Positions 52,478 to 61,995 of a stretch of DNA of 64,000 bases are shown one piece after another. How positions within the stretch are numbered: position 1 is the stretch's first letter; every line of letters starts with the position of its first letter. The position numbers and the translations under genes were made by a program. A model generated the notes under the pieces. The model saw nothing but the letters and a program-made list of their open reading frames with translations. It did not search any database and had not been told where the DNA came from. Origin of the DNA: Anammoximicrobium sp964645045 (GTDB lineage Bacteria > Planctomycetota > Planctomycetia > Pirellulales > Pirellulaceae); NCBI GenBank assembly GCA_964645045.1, contig CAZXYZ010000037.1, forward strand, positions 28,233-92,232. Direction: 5' to 3'.

Positions 52478-53926
52478 ATGACCAAAGTCATGCAGTTTTG
52501 CCTTGGATTTGCCGCCCTTGTTTCGAGTGTCGCCTCCGCGGCGGACGATTCGCTGCCCGGCCGCGCCACAGGGGCCTTACGCCAAGCCGTGGAGTTCTAC
52601 AGCCGGCAGGTTGCGTCGCACGGCGGCTACGTCTACCGCTATAGCGCCGATCTGGCAAAACGCGAAGGCGAGGGCAAAACGGGACCGGACACGGTTTGGG
52701 TCCAGCCTCCCGGCACTCCGGCGGTCGGTATGGCCTACCTGGATGCCTTCGAGCGGACCGGCGAGGCGTATTTGTTGGATGCCGCCAAAGCGGCCGGCGA
52801 GTGCCTGATCCAGGGCCAGCTGCGCAGCGGGGCGTGGAATGCGTCGATCGAATTCGCCGCGGATGTCCGGAAGAAACACGCCTATCGCGTCGATCCGCCG
52901 ACGAAGAAACCGGGCCGCAACTGGTCCACGTTCGACGACGACAAGTCGCAATCCGCGATCCGGTTTCTGTCCCGCTTGGACAAGGCGTTGGATTTCCAGG
53001 ACGCCCGCGTCCACGAAGCGATCACGTTCGCCCTGGATGCGGTGCTGAAGTCGCAGTTCCCCAACGGGGCTTGGCCGCAGGGATTTCAAGAGTTTCCGGA
53101 TCCGGCCAAGTATCCCATCGTGCGGGCCAGTTACCCGGAAACCTGGCCGCGCAAGTACCCCGGCGGCGACTATTGGGTGTACTACACCTTCAACGACAAC
53201 GCGATCGGCGATACGGTCGACACGCTGCTGCTGGCGGCCGACGTGTATCAGGAACCGCGCTACCGCCAGGCGGCACTGCGGGCCGGCGAGTTCATCCTGC
53301 TGGCTCAAATGCCCGAACCGCAACCCGCGTGGGCTCAGCAATATGACTTTGACATGCACCCCGTGTGGGCGCGCAAGTTTGAACCGCCCGCTATTTCCGG
53401 GAGTGAATCGCAGGAGATCTTGAAGACGCTCCTGAAGCTGTACGTCCAGACGGGGGACCGCAAGTTCCTGGAGCCGGTACCGCGGGCCATCGGGTATTTG
53501 CAGCGTTCCGCGTTGCCCGACGGCCAGTTGGCCCGCTTTTACGAACTGCAGACCAACAAGCCGCTGTACTTCACCCGCCAGTACGAACTGACGTACGATG
53601 ACAGCGACATGCCCACGCACTATTCCTTCAAAGTCGGCAACGGCCTGGCCGGCTTGAGCCAGCAATACGAACGCCTGTCCCAGCTGACCGGCGAGCAACT
53701 GGCGAAACTCCGCACCCCTGCGCCGGACAAGCTCGCCATGACGTCCCAGTTGGAGGCTCAGACCCGCCAACTGGTCGCCGCGCTGGATGAACGCGGCGCA
53801 TGGGTCGAGGACGGCCGTCTGCGCTACCACGGCGACGCCGACGACACGCGCCGGGTCATCGACAGCAGCACGTTCATCAAGAACCTGGGGGTCTTGAGCC
53901 GCTACGTGGGGGCCTTGAAGCGGTAG
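52478..53926 (+). CDS. PL10-like pectic acid (polygalacturonate) lyase, secreted
   Basis: 482 residues with a signal peptide (FCLGFAALVSSVASA). The helical toroid shows SQFPNGAWPQGFQEFPDP, YYTFNDNAIGDTVDTLLLAA, EPQPAWAQQYDFDMHPVWAR and KFEPPAISGSESQEILKTLL, characteristic of family 10 pectate lyases and planctomycete relatives. It would cleave polygalacturonate by beta-elimination outside the cytoplasm. It converges with asnA; the stops are one base apart. Confidence 0.8.
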   Translation: MTKVMQFCLGFAALVSSVASAADDSLPGRATGALRQAVEFYSRQVASHGGYVYRYSADLAKREGEGKTGPDTVWVQPPGTPAVGMAYLDAFERTGEAYLLDAAKAAGECLIQGQLRSGAWNASIEFAADVRKKHAYRVDPPTKKPGRNWSTFDDDKSQSAIRFLSRLDKALDFQDARVHEAITFALDAVLKSQFPNGAWPQGFQEFPDPAKYPIVRASYPETWPRKYPGGDYWVYYTFNDNAIGDTVDTLLLAADVYQEPRYRQAALRAGEFILLAQMPEPQPAWAQQYDFDMHPVWARKFEPPAISGSESQEILKTLLKLYVQTGDRKFLEPVPRAIGYLQRSALPDGQLARFYELQTNKPLYFTRQYELTYDDSDMPTHYSFKVGNGLAGLSQQYERLSQLTGEQLAKLRTPAPDKLAMTSQLEAQTRQLVAALDERGAWVEDGRLRYHGDADDTRRVIDSSTFIKNLGVLSRYVGALKR

Positions 53927-53927
53927 C

Positions 53928-54968
53928 TCACAGCAGCGTGATGTTGGCTTCCTGGCAGCGGCGGATCATGTCGTCCGGCCAGATGCCGCAGGCGACTTCG
54001 CCCACATGCGCACAGCGGAGCAGGAACATGCACAGCCGCGACTGGCCGATGCCGCCGCCCATCGTTTGCGGCAATTCGCCGGCCAACAATTGGCGGTGGA
54101 ACGGCAGATCGCGGCGGGCGGTCAGTTGGCGGATTTCCAGCTGAGCCAACAGCGTCGGCGGATCGACGCGGATGCCCATCGACGAGACCTCGAACGATGT
54201 TTCGAGCACGGGGTGCCAGAGCAGGATGTCGCCATTCAGGCCGCAACCGCCGTCGCTGTTGGGCGTGGTCCAGTCATCGTAATCCGGTGCCCTCCCGTCG
54301 TGCGGCTGTCCATCCGGCAGCATGCCGCCGATCCCAATCACGAACACCGCCTGGTGTTCGGCGCAGATCCGGTGTTCGCGCTGCCGCGGGGGCAGGTCCG
54401 GATAACGGGCACACAGTTCTTCCGCCGTGATGAACGTGATCCGTTCCGGCAGGATCGGCCGGATGCTCGAATGCTCCGAGGCCAGGTGGAATTCCGTCCG
54501 GCAGATCGCGTCGTAGATGGCTGTGACCGTGGCCTTTAGCATCGCCAGGTTCCGCTCGTTGGGCCGGAGGACCTTCTCCCAGTCCCATTGGTCGACGTAG
54601 ATCGAGTGGGTGTGGTCCAGGGTTTCGTCGGGCCGGACGGCGTTCATGTCCGTGTACAGGCCTTCGCCGGGGCGGAAGCCGTAACGGGCCAGGGCCAACC
54701 GTTTCCACTTGGCCAGCGACTGGACGATCTCGACCGGCGTCTCGCCGTCCTCTTTGACGCAGAACCGGACGGGCCTCTCCACGCCGTTCAGGTCGTCGTT
54801 GATGCCGGTGCCGCTGCGGACAAACAAGGGCGCGGTGACACGCTGCAGATTGAGCGATTCGGCCAGGCACCGCTCGAAATAGTCCTTGATGTCCTTGATC
54901 GCCGACTCGATGGCCCGCAGGCTGAGCGTCGGCTGGTACACGGCGGGGATGAACAGGTTGTTGGCCAC
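53928..54968 (-). CDS. asnA: Aspartate--ammonia ligase
   Basis: 346 residues, full length. AsnA hallmarks include FVRSGTGINDDLNGVERPVR, HTHSIYVDQWDWEKVL, GGCGLNGDILLWHPVLETSF, EVSSMGIRVD and TMGGGIGQSRLCMFLLRCAH, with the class-II aminoacyl-tRNA-synthetase-like fold. It makes asparagine from aspartate, ammonia and ATP in the cytoplasm. A cluster of nested palindromes lies between it and the GH38-like gene upstream. Confidence 0.95.
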   Translation of the reverse strand: MANNLFIPAVYQPTLSLRAIESAIKDIKDYFERCLAESLNLQRVTAPLFVRSGTGINDDLNGVERPVRFCVKEDGETPVEIVQSLAKWKRLALARYGFRPGEGLYTDMNAVRPDETLDHTHSIYVDQWDWEKVLRPNERNLAMLKATVTAIYDAICRTEFHLASEHSSIRPILPERITFITAEELCARYPDLPPRQREHRICAEHQAVFVIGIGGMLPDGQPHDGRAPDYDDWTTPNSDGGCGLNGDILLWHPVLETSFEVSSMGIRVDPPTLLAQLEIRQLTARRDLPFHRQLLAGELPQTMGGGIGQSRLCMFLLRCAHVGEVACGIWPDDMIRRCQEANITLL

Positions 54969-55033
54969 GCAAATCCTTTCGGGTTGAGAGAGCGGTTAGC
55001 AGTCGCCTTTGGCCGGCCGACCGCTGACAGCTT

Positions 55034-55203
55034 AGCACCGTTCGAGAAACAAGTGGCGTAAGCTTCCAGCTTGCGGGAGATCATGGCATCGCAAGCTGGA
55101 AGCTTACGCCACGGGGAAATAACTGTCACATCATCGCCTTTCGCTCCGCGAAAGGACGCTCTTTCGCGGAGCGAAAGACGACACTTGCTTCTCAAACGGT
55201 GCT
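55034..55203. repeat. Palindromic element family A, copy 4, containing a second palindrome
   Basis: Inner arms at 55053-55075 and 55090-55112 are exact. The outer arms AGCACCGTTCGAGAAA (55034-55049) and TTCTCAAACGGTGCT (55189-55203) are the best preserved of the four copies. Between the right inner arm and the right outer arm sits another palindrome, CTTTCGCTCCGCGAAAG (55138-55154) against CTTTCGCGGAGCGAAAG (55161-55177). So a different element has inserted into this one. Confidence 0.9.
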
Positions 55204-55241
55204 GATTGCTGCCTTACTCTAGGCTGCAGGTAGCAGCCGCG

Positions 55242-57782
55242 TCAAGGACGATACAGGTGTTCCAGGAACAGCGGGTGCTCCGCCTGAGCGGGATTGATCA
55301 CCATCACAGGGTCGGTGACCAGCGTCTGGGCGACGGCTTCGGCCGCCGCATCGCCGGCGATTTGCTCTCGCCAGACCAGGTCGAATTGGAACTCCATCAC
55401 GCCCGGGCTGTCGGCCACGAAATTCGTGTACCAGAAGTTGTTGTAGACCATCGCCAGCAGCCGGCCGGTGCGCGGCGGAGGTGAAGTCAGCCGGGCCAGC
55501 GGATGCGGGCCGTCGAGCGACACCAGCGGCGTGTCGCGGCTGACCCACAACCAATGGCCTTCCGGCGCGGCGTAGTGCGCCCAGCCGTCGATGCCGAAGT
55601 AGTCGCGGCACGTGCCGGTCAACTGGTCGGCAAACGGCACAAACGGCTCGCCGCCGCTGCTCATCCGCGGCAACACGCCGTCGCAGGGCAGCGGCGTGGC
55701 GATGTACAGAATCTCCGGATCGAACGACGATCTGCGGTTCAGGCGGAAGACCAGCCGGGCTCGCGGCTCGCGTTTCCAGACTTCCAACTGCCGGGTCGCC
55801 CAGGCCAGCCGGGGATGCTCCAACGCTTGGGTGTAGCGGATCGTGTGCGGCGTGGTTTCGACGCCGGCCGGGCCGGCCGGTTGCGATGTCCTCGACTCCA
55901 ACGTGTCCCGCCGCATCTGCTCGCGCCGCGCCGCATCGCCGCAGGTCCAGATGTCCTGCAGGGCCCAACGCGGAGCAAACGCCTTGACCTTGACGGCCAC
56001 GAACTCGCCCAAACCGGCGGCGAACAATGGCTTCGTCATACCGGGCCAGGTTGCCGAGACCGGCCAGCCATGCTCGTCCGTCTCGATTGTCGGTGCTGCC
56101 TCGGGTTGCGGCGGCTGGTCCTCGACGGCGTCCTTGCTCAGTTCCAGCCGCTGGATCGTCCCGCCGTCCAGACGTTCGACCCAGAAACGGGCGTAGCGAT
56201 TGGGCGACCGGTCGGGAAAGACGGCCGAGACGTCCTCGCGGCTCAGGTCCTCCGGCTTCTGCGGCCGGCCCCACGGCTGAACTCCGGGTTCAAAATACAA
56301 GTGGAACCGCCGGCCCGTTGGGGGATCGGCCAGTGAGCGGTAATCGTCGCGCAGGCACGTGGCGATCATGCTGGCCCAACCGCTGTACGCCTGCGGCGCG
56401 GGATTGGCTAGATACAGTCCTTCCCCCTCGGGGACCAGCCGCGTACGGGCCCGCTGTCCCAGCAGCCATTCGGCCAACGCCATCGGCCGCCAGGCCAGCC
56501 GCGCCTTTTCGTTGAACTGGCCCTGCGTGTCCAAGCTGTAGGGCAAGGCCACGCTCATCCCCGATCCCCAAGTGTGTTCGTCGAACAGGCACAGGTCCTT
56601 GGTCAATTGTTGTACCGTGTGCGCCGCCGCCGGATCCAGCGGACCCCAGATCGGCGAACGGGCGGCGGCCAGGCAGCGTTTGGCAGCGCGGCTGGCGGCC
56701 ACTTCGCGCGGCGCACTGGCCGTCCCGTTGGCCCACCAGTCGGTCCACTCGCCCTTGTATTCGGGCGCGGCCGATCCAGCCGCTTGCTCCAAGTCGCGCA
56801 TCGCCTGGCTGACGGTCACCAGCCGCAGCGCCGGCTTCAGGCCCAGCCGGTTCCAGCCGGCGACAAAATCCGCCAGCGGCGGGAACGGCGGATCGTTGTC
56901 GTAACGCCACATGTTGGTCATCGAGAGAGCCAGCACGGGCAGCCGATAGCCGCCCTGCTCCAGCTGGACCAAACGCTGCAGGCAACGTTGCTGGGCCCCG
57001 CGCAGCGAGGCTTCGTCCGCACCGAGAATGTCGCCCGCCCGAGGTGGACGGTAGCGCCCGTCGGCCGCCAAAGGAAGCGGGCCGCGCCGCCATTCGGTGG
57101 TCTCGAAAAAGAAGAAGCCTTCGCCGTAGGTCAAACTCAACCAGACAAACAACCGCCGCCCGTCGGGCATCTTCCACCAGAACGCCGCCGGCCGGGCAAA
57201 CGGCGGCCCGCCGGAATCGCTGTTGATGCCGGAGAACAAGTAACGCACGCCGCGGTCCAACAACGCCATCGCGCCCGCGCGGGGAAACCCGTTGACATCG
57301 TTCTGGACGGCGGTTTGCGGACGCAACTCGTCCCACAACGCGTCCGGCAGCCAGTGCGTCATCGTGTGCCATTGCTCGCGACTCAGACAAGGCGTGTTGT
57401 TCAGCGGCAAGGCGGTGACTTCGATCTGCCCGGCGTGGACGGCTGCCAGAAACTGCTGCCGGCGATCCGGGCCGGCCGCCTGCCACCAATCGTCCACGGC
57501 GATCGTCGTTTCGGCCGTCCAGCGGAACCGCGCATCTTCCGGGGCCTCCCGGCTGGCCAGCGCCGCGTCGAGCGCGATGTCCAGGTAACGCCGCTGCATG
57601 TCGCGGCAAACCGCCGGGTGGTCCGTGAAGCCGTAATCGGTGTGCGAGAAGTGGATCAAGTCAATCTGCCGGATGTGTTGCGGCTGGGCGGGTGATTCCG
57701 CGGCCGGCACCGTTGCCGCCAGGACGAGCAGGAAGACGAGGCTTGCGAAGATGAAGCAGAGAGGTGGATGTGCGTGTTTCAT
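55242..57782 (-). CDS. GH38-N-like secreted glycosidase
   Basis: 846 residues from ATG 57782, with a signal peptide (CFIFASLVFLLVLAATVPAA). The N-terminal motif DLIHFSHTDYGFTDHP (His47, Asp49) and Asp162 in AVQNDVNGFPRAGAMALLDR correspond to metal ligands and nucleophile of the alpha-mannosidase GH38 fold. The C-terminal half is beta-rich (FWVERLDGGTIQRLELSKDA) as in mannosidases. The substrate is unknown; many planctomycete members are of unproven activity. The in-frame ATG at 57902 lies in repeat sequence and is rejected. Confidence 0.7.
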   Translation of the reverse strand: MKHAHPPLCFIFASLVFLLVLAATVPAAESPAQPQHIRQIDLIHFSHTDYGFTDHPAVCRDMQRRYLDIALDAALASREAPEDARFRWTAETTIAVDDWWQAAGPDRRQQFLAAVHAGQIEVTALPLNNTPCLSREQWHTMTHWLPDALWDELRPQTAVQNDVNGFPRAGAMALLDRGVRYLFSGINSDSGGPPFARPAAFWWKMPDGRRLFVWLSLTYGEGFFFFETTEWRRGPLPLAADGRYRPPRAGDILGADEASLRGAQQRCLQRLVQLEQGGYRLPVLALSMTNMWRYDNDPPFPPLADFVAGWNRLGLKPALRLVTVSQAMRDLEQAAGSAAPEYKGEWTDWWANGTASAPREVAASRAAKRCLAAARSPIWGPLDPAAAHTVQQLTKDLCLFDEHTWGSGMSVALPYSLDTQGQFNEKARLAWRPMALAEWLLGQRARTRLVPEGEGLYLANPAPQAYSGWASMIATCLRDDYRSLADPPTGRRFHLYFEPGVQPWGRPQKPEDLSREDVSAVFPDRSPNRYARFWVERLDGGTIQRLELSKDAVEDQPPQPEAAPTIETDEHGWPVSATWPGMTKPLFAAGLGEFVAVKVKAFAPRWALQDIWTCGDAARREQMRRDTLESRTSQPAGPAGVETTPHTIRYTQALEHPRLAWATRQLEVWKREPRARLVFRLNRRSSFDPEILYIATPLPCDGVLPRMSSGGEPFVPFADQLTGTCRDYFGIDGWAHYAAPEGHWLWVSRDTPLVSLDGPHPLARLTSPPPRTGRLLAMVYNNFWYTNFVADSPGVMEFQFDLVWREQIAGDAAAEAVAQTLVTDPVMVINPAQAEHPLFLEHLYRP

Positions 57783-57862
57783 TGTCAATTCTCCTGGTGT
57801 TGAGTCGTCACACCGAGATCGTACTGCTATTGCCAGATGTCTTGTTTTCCGGCGAGCATTTA

Positions 57863-57928
57863 GAACAGGAGGAAACAGAGACAACAGAGAAAGATCCTGC
57901 ACTCCGTTTTCTCTGTTTCCTCCTGTTC
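57863..57928. repeat. Palindromic element, GAACAGGAGGAAACAGAG family
   Basis: Exact 18-base arms at 57863-57880 and 57911-57928 with a 30-base spacer. It lies in the 317-base divergent region between the GH38-like and EF-hand genes, which otherwise has no gene. Confidence 0.85.
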
Positions 57929-58099
57929 AACGAATTGGATTCATTCTTACTGTAGGCGGTTCATTCTACCACAACCGCCGCCGAGTTGTTGTGCCGACGT
58001 TTTCCTTGCAGGAATCGTTTTCGAGTCGCTATAGTGAAGCGCAGGGAGCCACAAGAGGCGCGAAGTCAGGATCAAAGACATCGAAACGAGGAGAGAACC

Positions 58100-58582
58100 A
58101 TGCGTCGAACCGTCATCATCGTGTGCCTGGGGCTAATTCTCTGGGCAGGGGGGCAAATTGCCGAAGGAGCTGCACAACAGGCACGCCAAGGCCGGCAAAA
58201 GGGACAAAACGGCAACCAGCCCAATCCGGCTGCGCCCAACGGAAATGCGGTGAACCCGGCCGTCCAGCAACTGCTGCAGCAGTTCGACGCGAACCGCAAT
58301 AATGTGTTGGAAGGAGACGAGTTGGTGCAGGTCGCCGCCGCGTTTCAACAGCTGGTGATGGCCAGGATGGCCCAAGCCGGCGGGATGCAAGGGGGCGGCG
58401 TGCAAGGGGGCGGCGTGCAAGGGGGCGGCGTGCAAGGGGGCGGGGGCCAGGGATTTGCCAACCAGGCCGGTATGCAAGCCGGCGGCCAAGGCCTGGGCGC
58501 CGGCAAGCAGCAGCGTGCCCAGCATGGGCAGGCGGGCGGAGGCGGAGGCCGGGGCGGCGGCAACGGCGGAGGAAGACCCTGA
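58100..58582 (+). CDS. Secreted EF-hand protein with Gly-rich tandem repeat
   Basis: 160 residues. Signal peptide (VIIVCLGLILWAGGQIAEG), then one EF-hand loop, FDANRNNVLEGDEL, with Asp, Asn, Asn and Glu in the Ca2+-ligand positions. Residues about 97-117 are a short tandem repeat GGGVQ, encoded by a 15-base unit at 58388-58446, followed by a Gly/Gln/Arg-rich tail. GAGGAGAG precedes the ATG. Exported EF-hand proteins of this type are common in planctomycetes; binding to Ca2+ and anionic surfaces is plausible. Confidence 0.7.
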   Translation: MRRTVIIVCLGLILWAGGQIAEGAAQQARQGRQKGQNGNQPNPAAPNGNAVNPAVQQLLQQFDANRNNVLEGDELVQVAAAFQQLVMARMAQAGGMQGGGVQGGGVQGGGVQGGGGQGFANQAGMQAGGQGLGAGKQQRAQHGQAGGGGGRGGGNGGGRP

Positions 58583-58743
58583 CCAGGGAAACGGCCGAAG
58601 AAAGCACTCACGCAAAGACGCTAACGACAATTTACGATCGACCAGCGACGGCGCGGCGGCAGCCAGCGAAACATCGACTGCCTGCAGCAGAGCGAGCGTC
58701 CCGGCGATCATCGGACGTCCGCACAGAACGCGACACGCTGACG

Positions 58744-59172
58744 TTACGCCTGTTGATTCGGGTTGACGACTTGCGGCTTGGGCTTCGCGGTTGCAGGGAC
58801 TTCGAAGTTCTGAGTCGCCGGGCCTTTGGGCAGGTCGACCTCCGTTCGGTAGGTGTCGAACAGCGGCATGCCGAACGGCTTTTCGTTCCCCGGGTCAGGC
58901 ATTCCGTCGTAGCCGGACACGCTCGCATAATGCGGGCCACCCGTGGTCCCGTTGCCATCGATCGCCGTGTCGAACTTGCCATCCTTGATGGTTGCGTAAC
59001 CACCGGGGCCTGTGTTTCCGGCAGCGGGCTGAAAGGTGATCGAGCCGCTCGGAACCGGTTGACCGTCGAAAGTCACCCTTCCCGAGACATCGTACCGCGT
59101 AACGTCGGAACTCGAACATCCCACGCAGGCGGCGGCGACCACCGACAACAACACAACACAACGAACCGACAT
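58744..59172 (-). CDS. Small lipoprotein, carboxypeptidase-regulatory-like
   Basis: 142 residues. The lipobox VAAACVGC at about 12-19 marks a lipoprotein. The mature part VSGRVTFDGQPVPSGSITFQ followed by PAAGNTGPGG is the beta-sandwich start of carboxypeptidase-regulatory-like domains, as in the small lipoproteins often found next to DUF1559 genes in planctomycetes. It lies downstream of the DUF1559 gene on the same strand, with a palindrome between them. Confidence 0.7.
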   Translation of the reverse strand: MSVRCVVLLSVVAAACVGCSSSDVTRYDVSGRVTFDGQPVPSGSITFQPAAGNTGPGGYATIKDGKFDTAIDGNGTTGGPHYASVSGYDGMPDPGNEKPFGMPLFDTYRTEVDLPKGPATQNFEVPATAKPKPQVVNPNQQA

Positions 59173-59271
59173 AACGATCTGTCCTTCATCTCAAAGTCAA
59201 AACTAGCACCAAATGGGAAACTGGCGGTCTAACGTTCGCTTTGACATGTCTTGGTTTCAAGCGATCGGATC

Positions 59272-59352
59272 CCAACGAATGAAGGAGTCAACGAATGGCG
59301 GAGGTTGAACTATTCACGGATTTCCACATTCGTTGATCCCTTCATTCGTTGG
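59272..59352. repeat. Palindromic element, CCAACGAATGAAGG family
   Basis: Arms at 59272-59297 and 59327-59352 are 26 bases with two mismatches (CCAACGAATGAAGG...TCAACGAATG), with a 29-base spacer. It lies between the lipoprotein and DUF1559 genes. Confidence 0.85.
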
Positions 59353-59418
59353 GGTGATTCCGACGTCAAACCGTGACATCCCATTCCAAATAAGAAGCGT
59401 CGACCATTCCATTCGGTG

Positions 59419-60333
59419 CTAGTACGACCCCAGCGTCTCGCCCCCGTCGCGGCTGGCCAGGGACAGGTACAAGTTGAAATCGATCGATTGCGAAATAAAA
59501 CTCGTCGAACCATCCACCTTGACAAACTGCGCACCTGCAGGATGTTCGCTGCCGAAAGGGAGGTCATTAATTGGGATTGGACCCAAGGAATTCGTGGACT
59601 GGGAATTGATGGGCGACACGATGTTTTTCGCTCCGTAACTCCAGCAGAGAGGAAGGCCACCCGACCCGCGCACCCATTCCATATAGCGTTCAGCGCCTAC
59701 CGCGCCGCTCCTAAAGGCCCACGACCTTTCGCCGACCATTAACGTGTTTGAGGTCCCATCCAAAATGTCGGCAAACACCCGAACCTGATTTGTTCTGAGC
59801 ACGCCCGCATCGGACAGCCCACCGTAGAGATTGCTACAGCTAGCGCCGGGCAACCCTGCGACATTCCCTGGATAGGGGGTGCCGGTTGCGGGGTTAATCC
59901 CTTTCGGCCCCATATTCCCGTAATAGTGGGTCGTATATAGGGTGTTGAATGGCGGCGGAGCCATTTTGATCACCCCGCTGGGGCACAGGTATCCCGGAAT
60001 TGGGTTCGCGGCAAGGCCATTCTTGTCTGGTCCGATATAGGTCCCCGTGGTGGTAAAAGCAAATTGATCGAACAGGGCTTGTTGTTCGACGAACGGCAAG
60101 ATCGAAACATGCCAGCTCAGCTGAGTATCCTGCCAGCCACCACAAGGAAGCGTCTTGTAGGTGTCGTGATAGTTCTGCAGCGCGAGTCCCAACTGCTTCA
60201 AGTTATTGCCGCACTCCGACCGGCGGGCGGCCTCGCGAGCCGCTTGAATGGCCGGTAACAATAACGCCACCAGGATCCCGATAATGGCAATGACGACGAG
60301 TAGCTCGACCAGGGTGAATGCTCTTCGGGTCAC
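59419..60333 (-). CDS. DUF1559 prepilin-like protein
   Basis: 304 residues. The N-terminus RRAFTLVELLVVIAIIGILV is a type IV pilin/type II secretion pseudopilin methylation motif with the usual Glu at +5. It is followed by the planctomycete DUF1559 stretch (ALLLPAIQAAREAARRSECG, NNLKQLGLALQNYHD) and the C-terminal DGGETLGSY. Prepilin peptidase would cleave before the Phe. These proteins are highly amplified in planctomycetes; their assembly role is not established. The start ATG is at 60333. The 60334-60582 stretch upstream has no gene. Confidence 0.95.
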   Translation of the reverse strand: MTRRAFTLVELLVVIAIIGILVALLLPAIQAAREAARRSECGNNLKQLGLALQNYHDTYKTLPCGGWQDTQLSWHVSILPFVEQQALFDQFAFTTTGTYIGPDKNGLAANPIPGYLCPSGVIKMAPPPFNTLYTTHYYGNMGPKGINPATGTPYPGNVAGLPGASCSNLYGGLSDAGVLRTNQVRVFADILDGTSNTLMVGERSWAFRSGAVGAERYMEWVRGSGGLPLCWSYGAKNIVSPINSQSTNSLGPIPINDLPFGSEHPAGAQFVKVDGSTSFISQSIDFNLYLSLASRDGGETLGSY

Positions 60334-60582
60334 GGCAACACCTCAAACCGCGAATGAAATGAAGTATTTAGAACAAGGGTTGCTCCAACGATATGCTATC
60401 AGAAAAGATTGGAGAAGAGCTAGTCTACCGACTCGTCTTGCCATGAATTCATCGGAATTTAGCGGATTTGCTTCCCAAGGGTTTCCACCGTTTGGAGACC
60501 CACAACCAATTGTGTCTACCTGTGAAAGCCGCCATCTTGTGACCGTGGCTCCGCGTTTTGAAGGTTCTCTACTTCATCCTGA

Positions 60583-61764
60583 CTAGTTCCGCTTCATCAG
60601 GATCAAGGGCAATTTGGGAGCGGCGGGATCCGGTTTACGGGCGAGCAATTCCGTCAGCTGGAACGTGCGGTATTCCCGTTCCGCCGCAGGCTGGCGGTCC
60701 GCCCCGGCATTGGCGACCCAGAGCCGCGTACTCTTGGGCTCAAACAACACGTTGTGCAAGTTCGACTTCATAGCCACCGGCCGATCCATCAGGCGGATGG
60801 CCGTCTCGGCCGTGAACGTGCCGTGGCCGGCCCCGGCGCGGCGCGCCAATTCGTCGTAACGGTCGCCGGCCGACAACAGCACGGTATCCTTGACGGGCTT
60901 GGGCAGCATCGGGTGATGCTGTCCGGGTTCGATGGTGAAGAACGCGTTCCAGGATGCTTCCATCCCCACCGCGCGGTTCGTCTTGGCGTCGGCGATCACG
61001 TAGAAATACTGGCACGTGCGCGGGCTGTCGCGGAAGATGCGGATCGCGTCGTCCAGCGTTTCCGCGCGTTCGAGGGCCTCGCGGACCAGCCAGGCCATCG
61101 GCACGCCTTCCCAGTGGCCGATGCCGCTTCCGCCCATCTCGCCGATCGACACGTGCCGGGCATTCATGCCGGTCACCGAGCCGATGAACCCCGCGTAGGT
61201 CACGTTGACAAACGGAATCCCGCCCTGCGGCTCGGCGACGATCAGCACTGCGTGCTCTTGCAGCCGCCAATCGATGGCATAGTCCAGCACGCGGCCGTGG
61301 TACAGCGTGCCGTCCTTGGTGGCCGAGTTCATCAGGGCGAAACCGCTGCAATGGAACATCTCCGGGATGAAATTAGCCAGCCGGGCGTCCGCCACCGGCA
61401 GGCCGGATCCCTCCGCCACGCCCCGAATTTCTTCCAGGTAACGATCCGGCACGAAACGCTTCTGAGTTTCGACGATCGTTTCGATCAGCGCCCGAGGCTT
61501 GACCCGCACCGGGCCCCACTCCAGCGCCTCCTGGTCGCCTTTGACCTCGAGTAAGTACTTGGCATTTTCGCGCACGTGGTCCTTGAACAATACCCCATGC
61601 TGGTAACCCATTTCGTAGGGCGTGCCTTTCAAATGCAGGACCGGATAGCCGTCGATCCGCTCCAGCCACCCCGCGCCGCAACGGGCAATGGTCTCGGCTT
61701 GGGCGGGAACGACGAGAGAGACTAAAACGAGCAAGAACCCGACAAAATGAACGCTGGTTTTCAT
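60583..61764 (-). CDS. C45-type acyltransferase/amidohydrolase, secreted
   Basis: 393 residues from ATG 61764, with a signal peptide (VGFLLVLVSLVVPAQAE). The block EMGYQHGVLFKDHVRENAKY, the nucleophile Cys139 in EMFHCSGFALMNSATKDGTL, and YHGRVLDY match peptidase family C45 (isopenicillin N acyltransferase-like Ntn hydrolases). The GMNARHVSIGEMGGSGIGHW segment is also typical. They cleave or transfer acyl-amide bonds, here probably outside the cytoplasm; the substrate is unknown. Longer in-frame starts cross repeats and are rejected. Confidence 0.75.
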   Translation of the reverse strand: MKTSVHFVGFLLVLVSLVVPAQAETIARCGAGWLERIDGYPVLHLKGTPYEMGYQHGVLFKDHVRENAKYLLEVKGDQEALEWGPVRVKPRALIETIVETQKRFVPDRYLEEIRGVAEGSGLPVADARLANFIPEMFHCSGFALMNSATKDGTLYHGRVLDYAIDWRLQEHAVLIVAEPQGGIPFVNVTYAGFIGSVTGMNARHVSIGEMGGSGIGHWEGVPMAWLVREALERAETLDDAIRIFRDSPRTCQYFYVIADAKTNRAVGMEASWNAFFTIEPGQHHPMLPKPVKDTVLLSAGDRYDELARRAGAGHGTFTAETAIRLMDRPVAMKSNLHNVLFEPKSTRLWVANAGADRQPAAEREYRTFQLTELLARKPDPAAPKLPLILMKRN

Positions 61765-61995
61765 GGTGCTCTGATCCGGTGGAATTCGGAGAGTAGGGCA
61801 AAACGCAACGGGGAGGGCGTGCCGAGATCCGCCAAGCGTGAAGGCGGGGATCTCCACGACAATTTCGGACCATTCTAACGCCGCAGGCCGCATCTGTCCA
61901 TGAGCGTCACCACGCTGCTGGCCGCCGGTAAAGCCATGCGTCGCGTTTCCGCCAAAACCCGCGGCTAGTGCCTTGCGGCTCACGATCTCCGAGTG

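Noticed and set aside
58388..58446. Possible CRISPR-like or minisatellite array
   Set aside because: It is a 15-base in-frame tandem repeat encoding GGGVQ with no spacers, part of the EF-hand protein.
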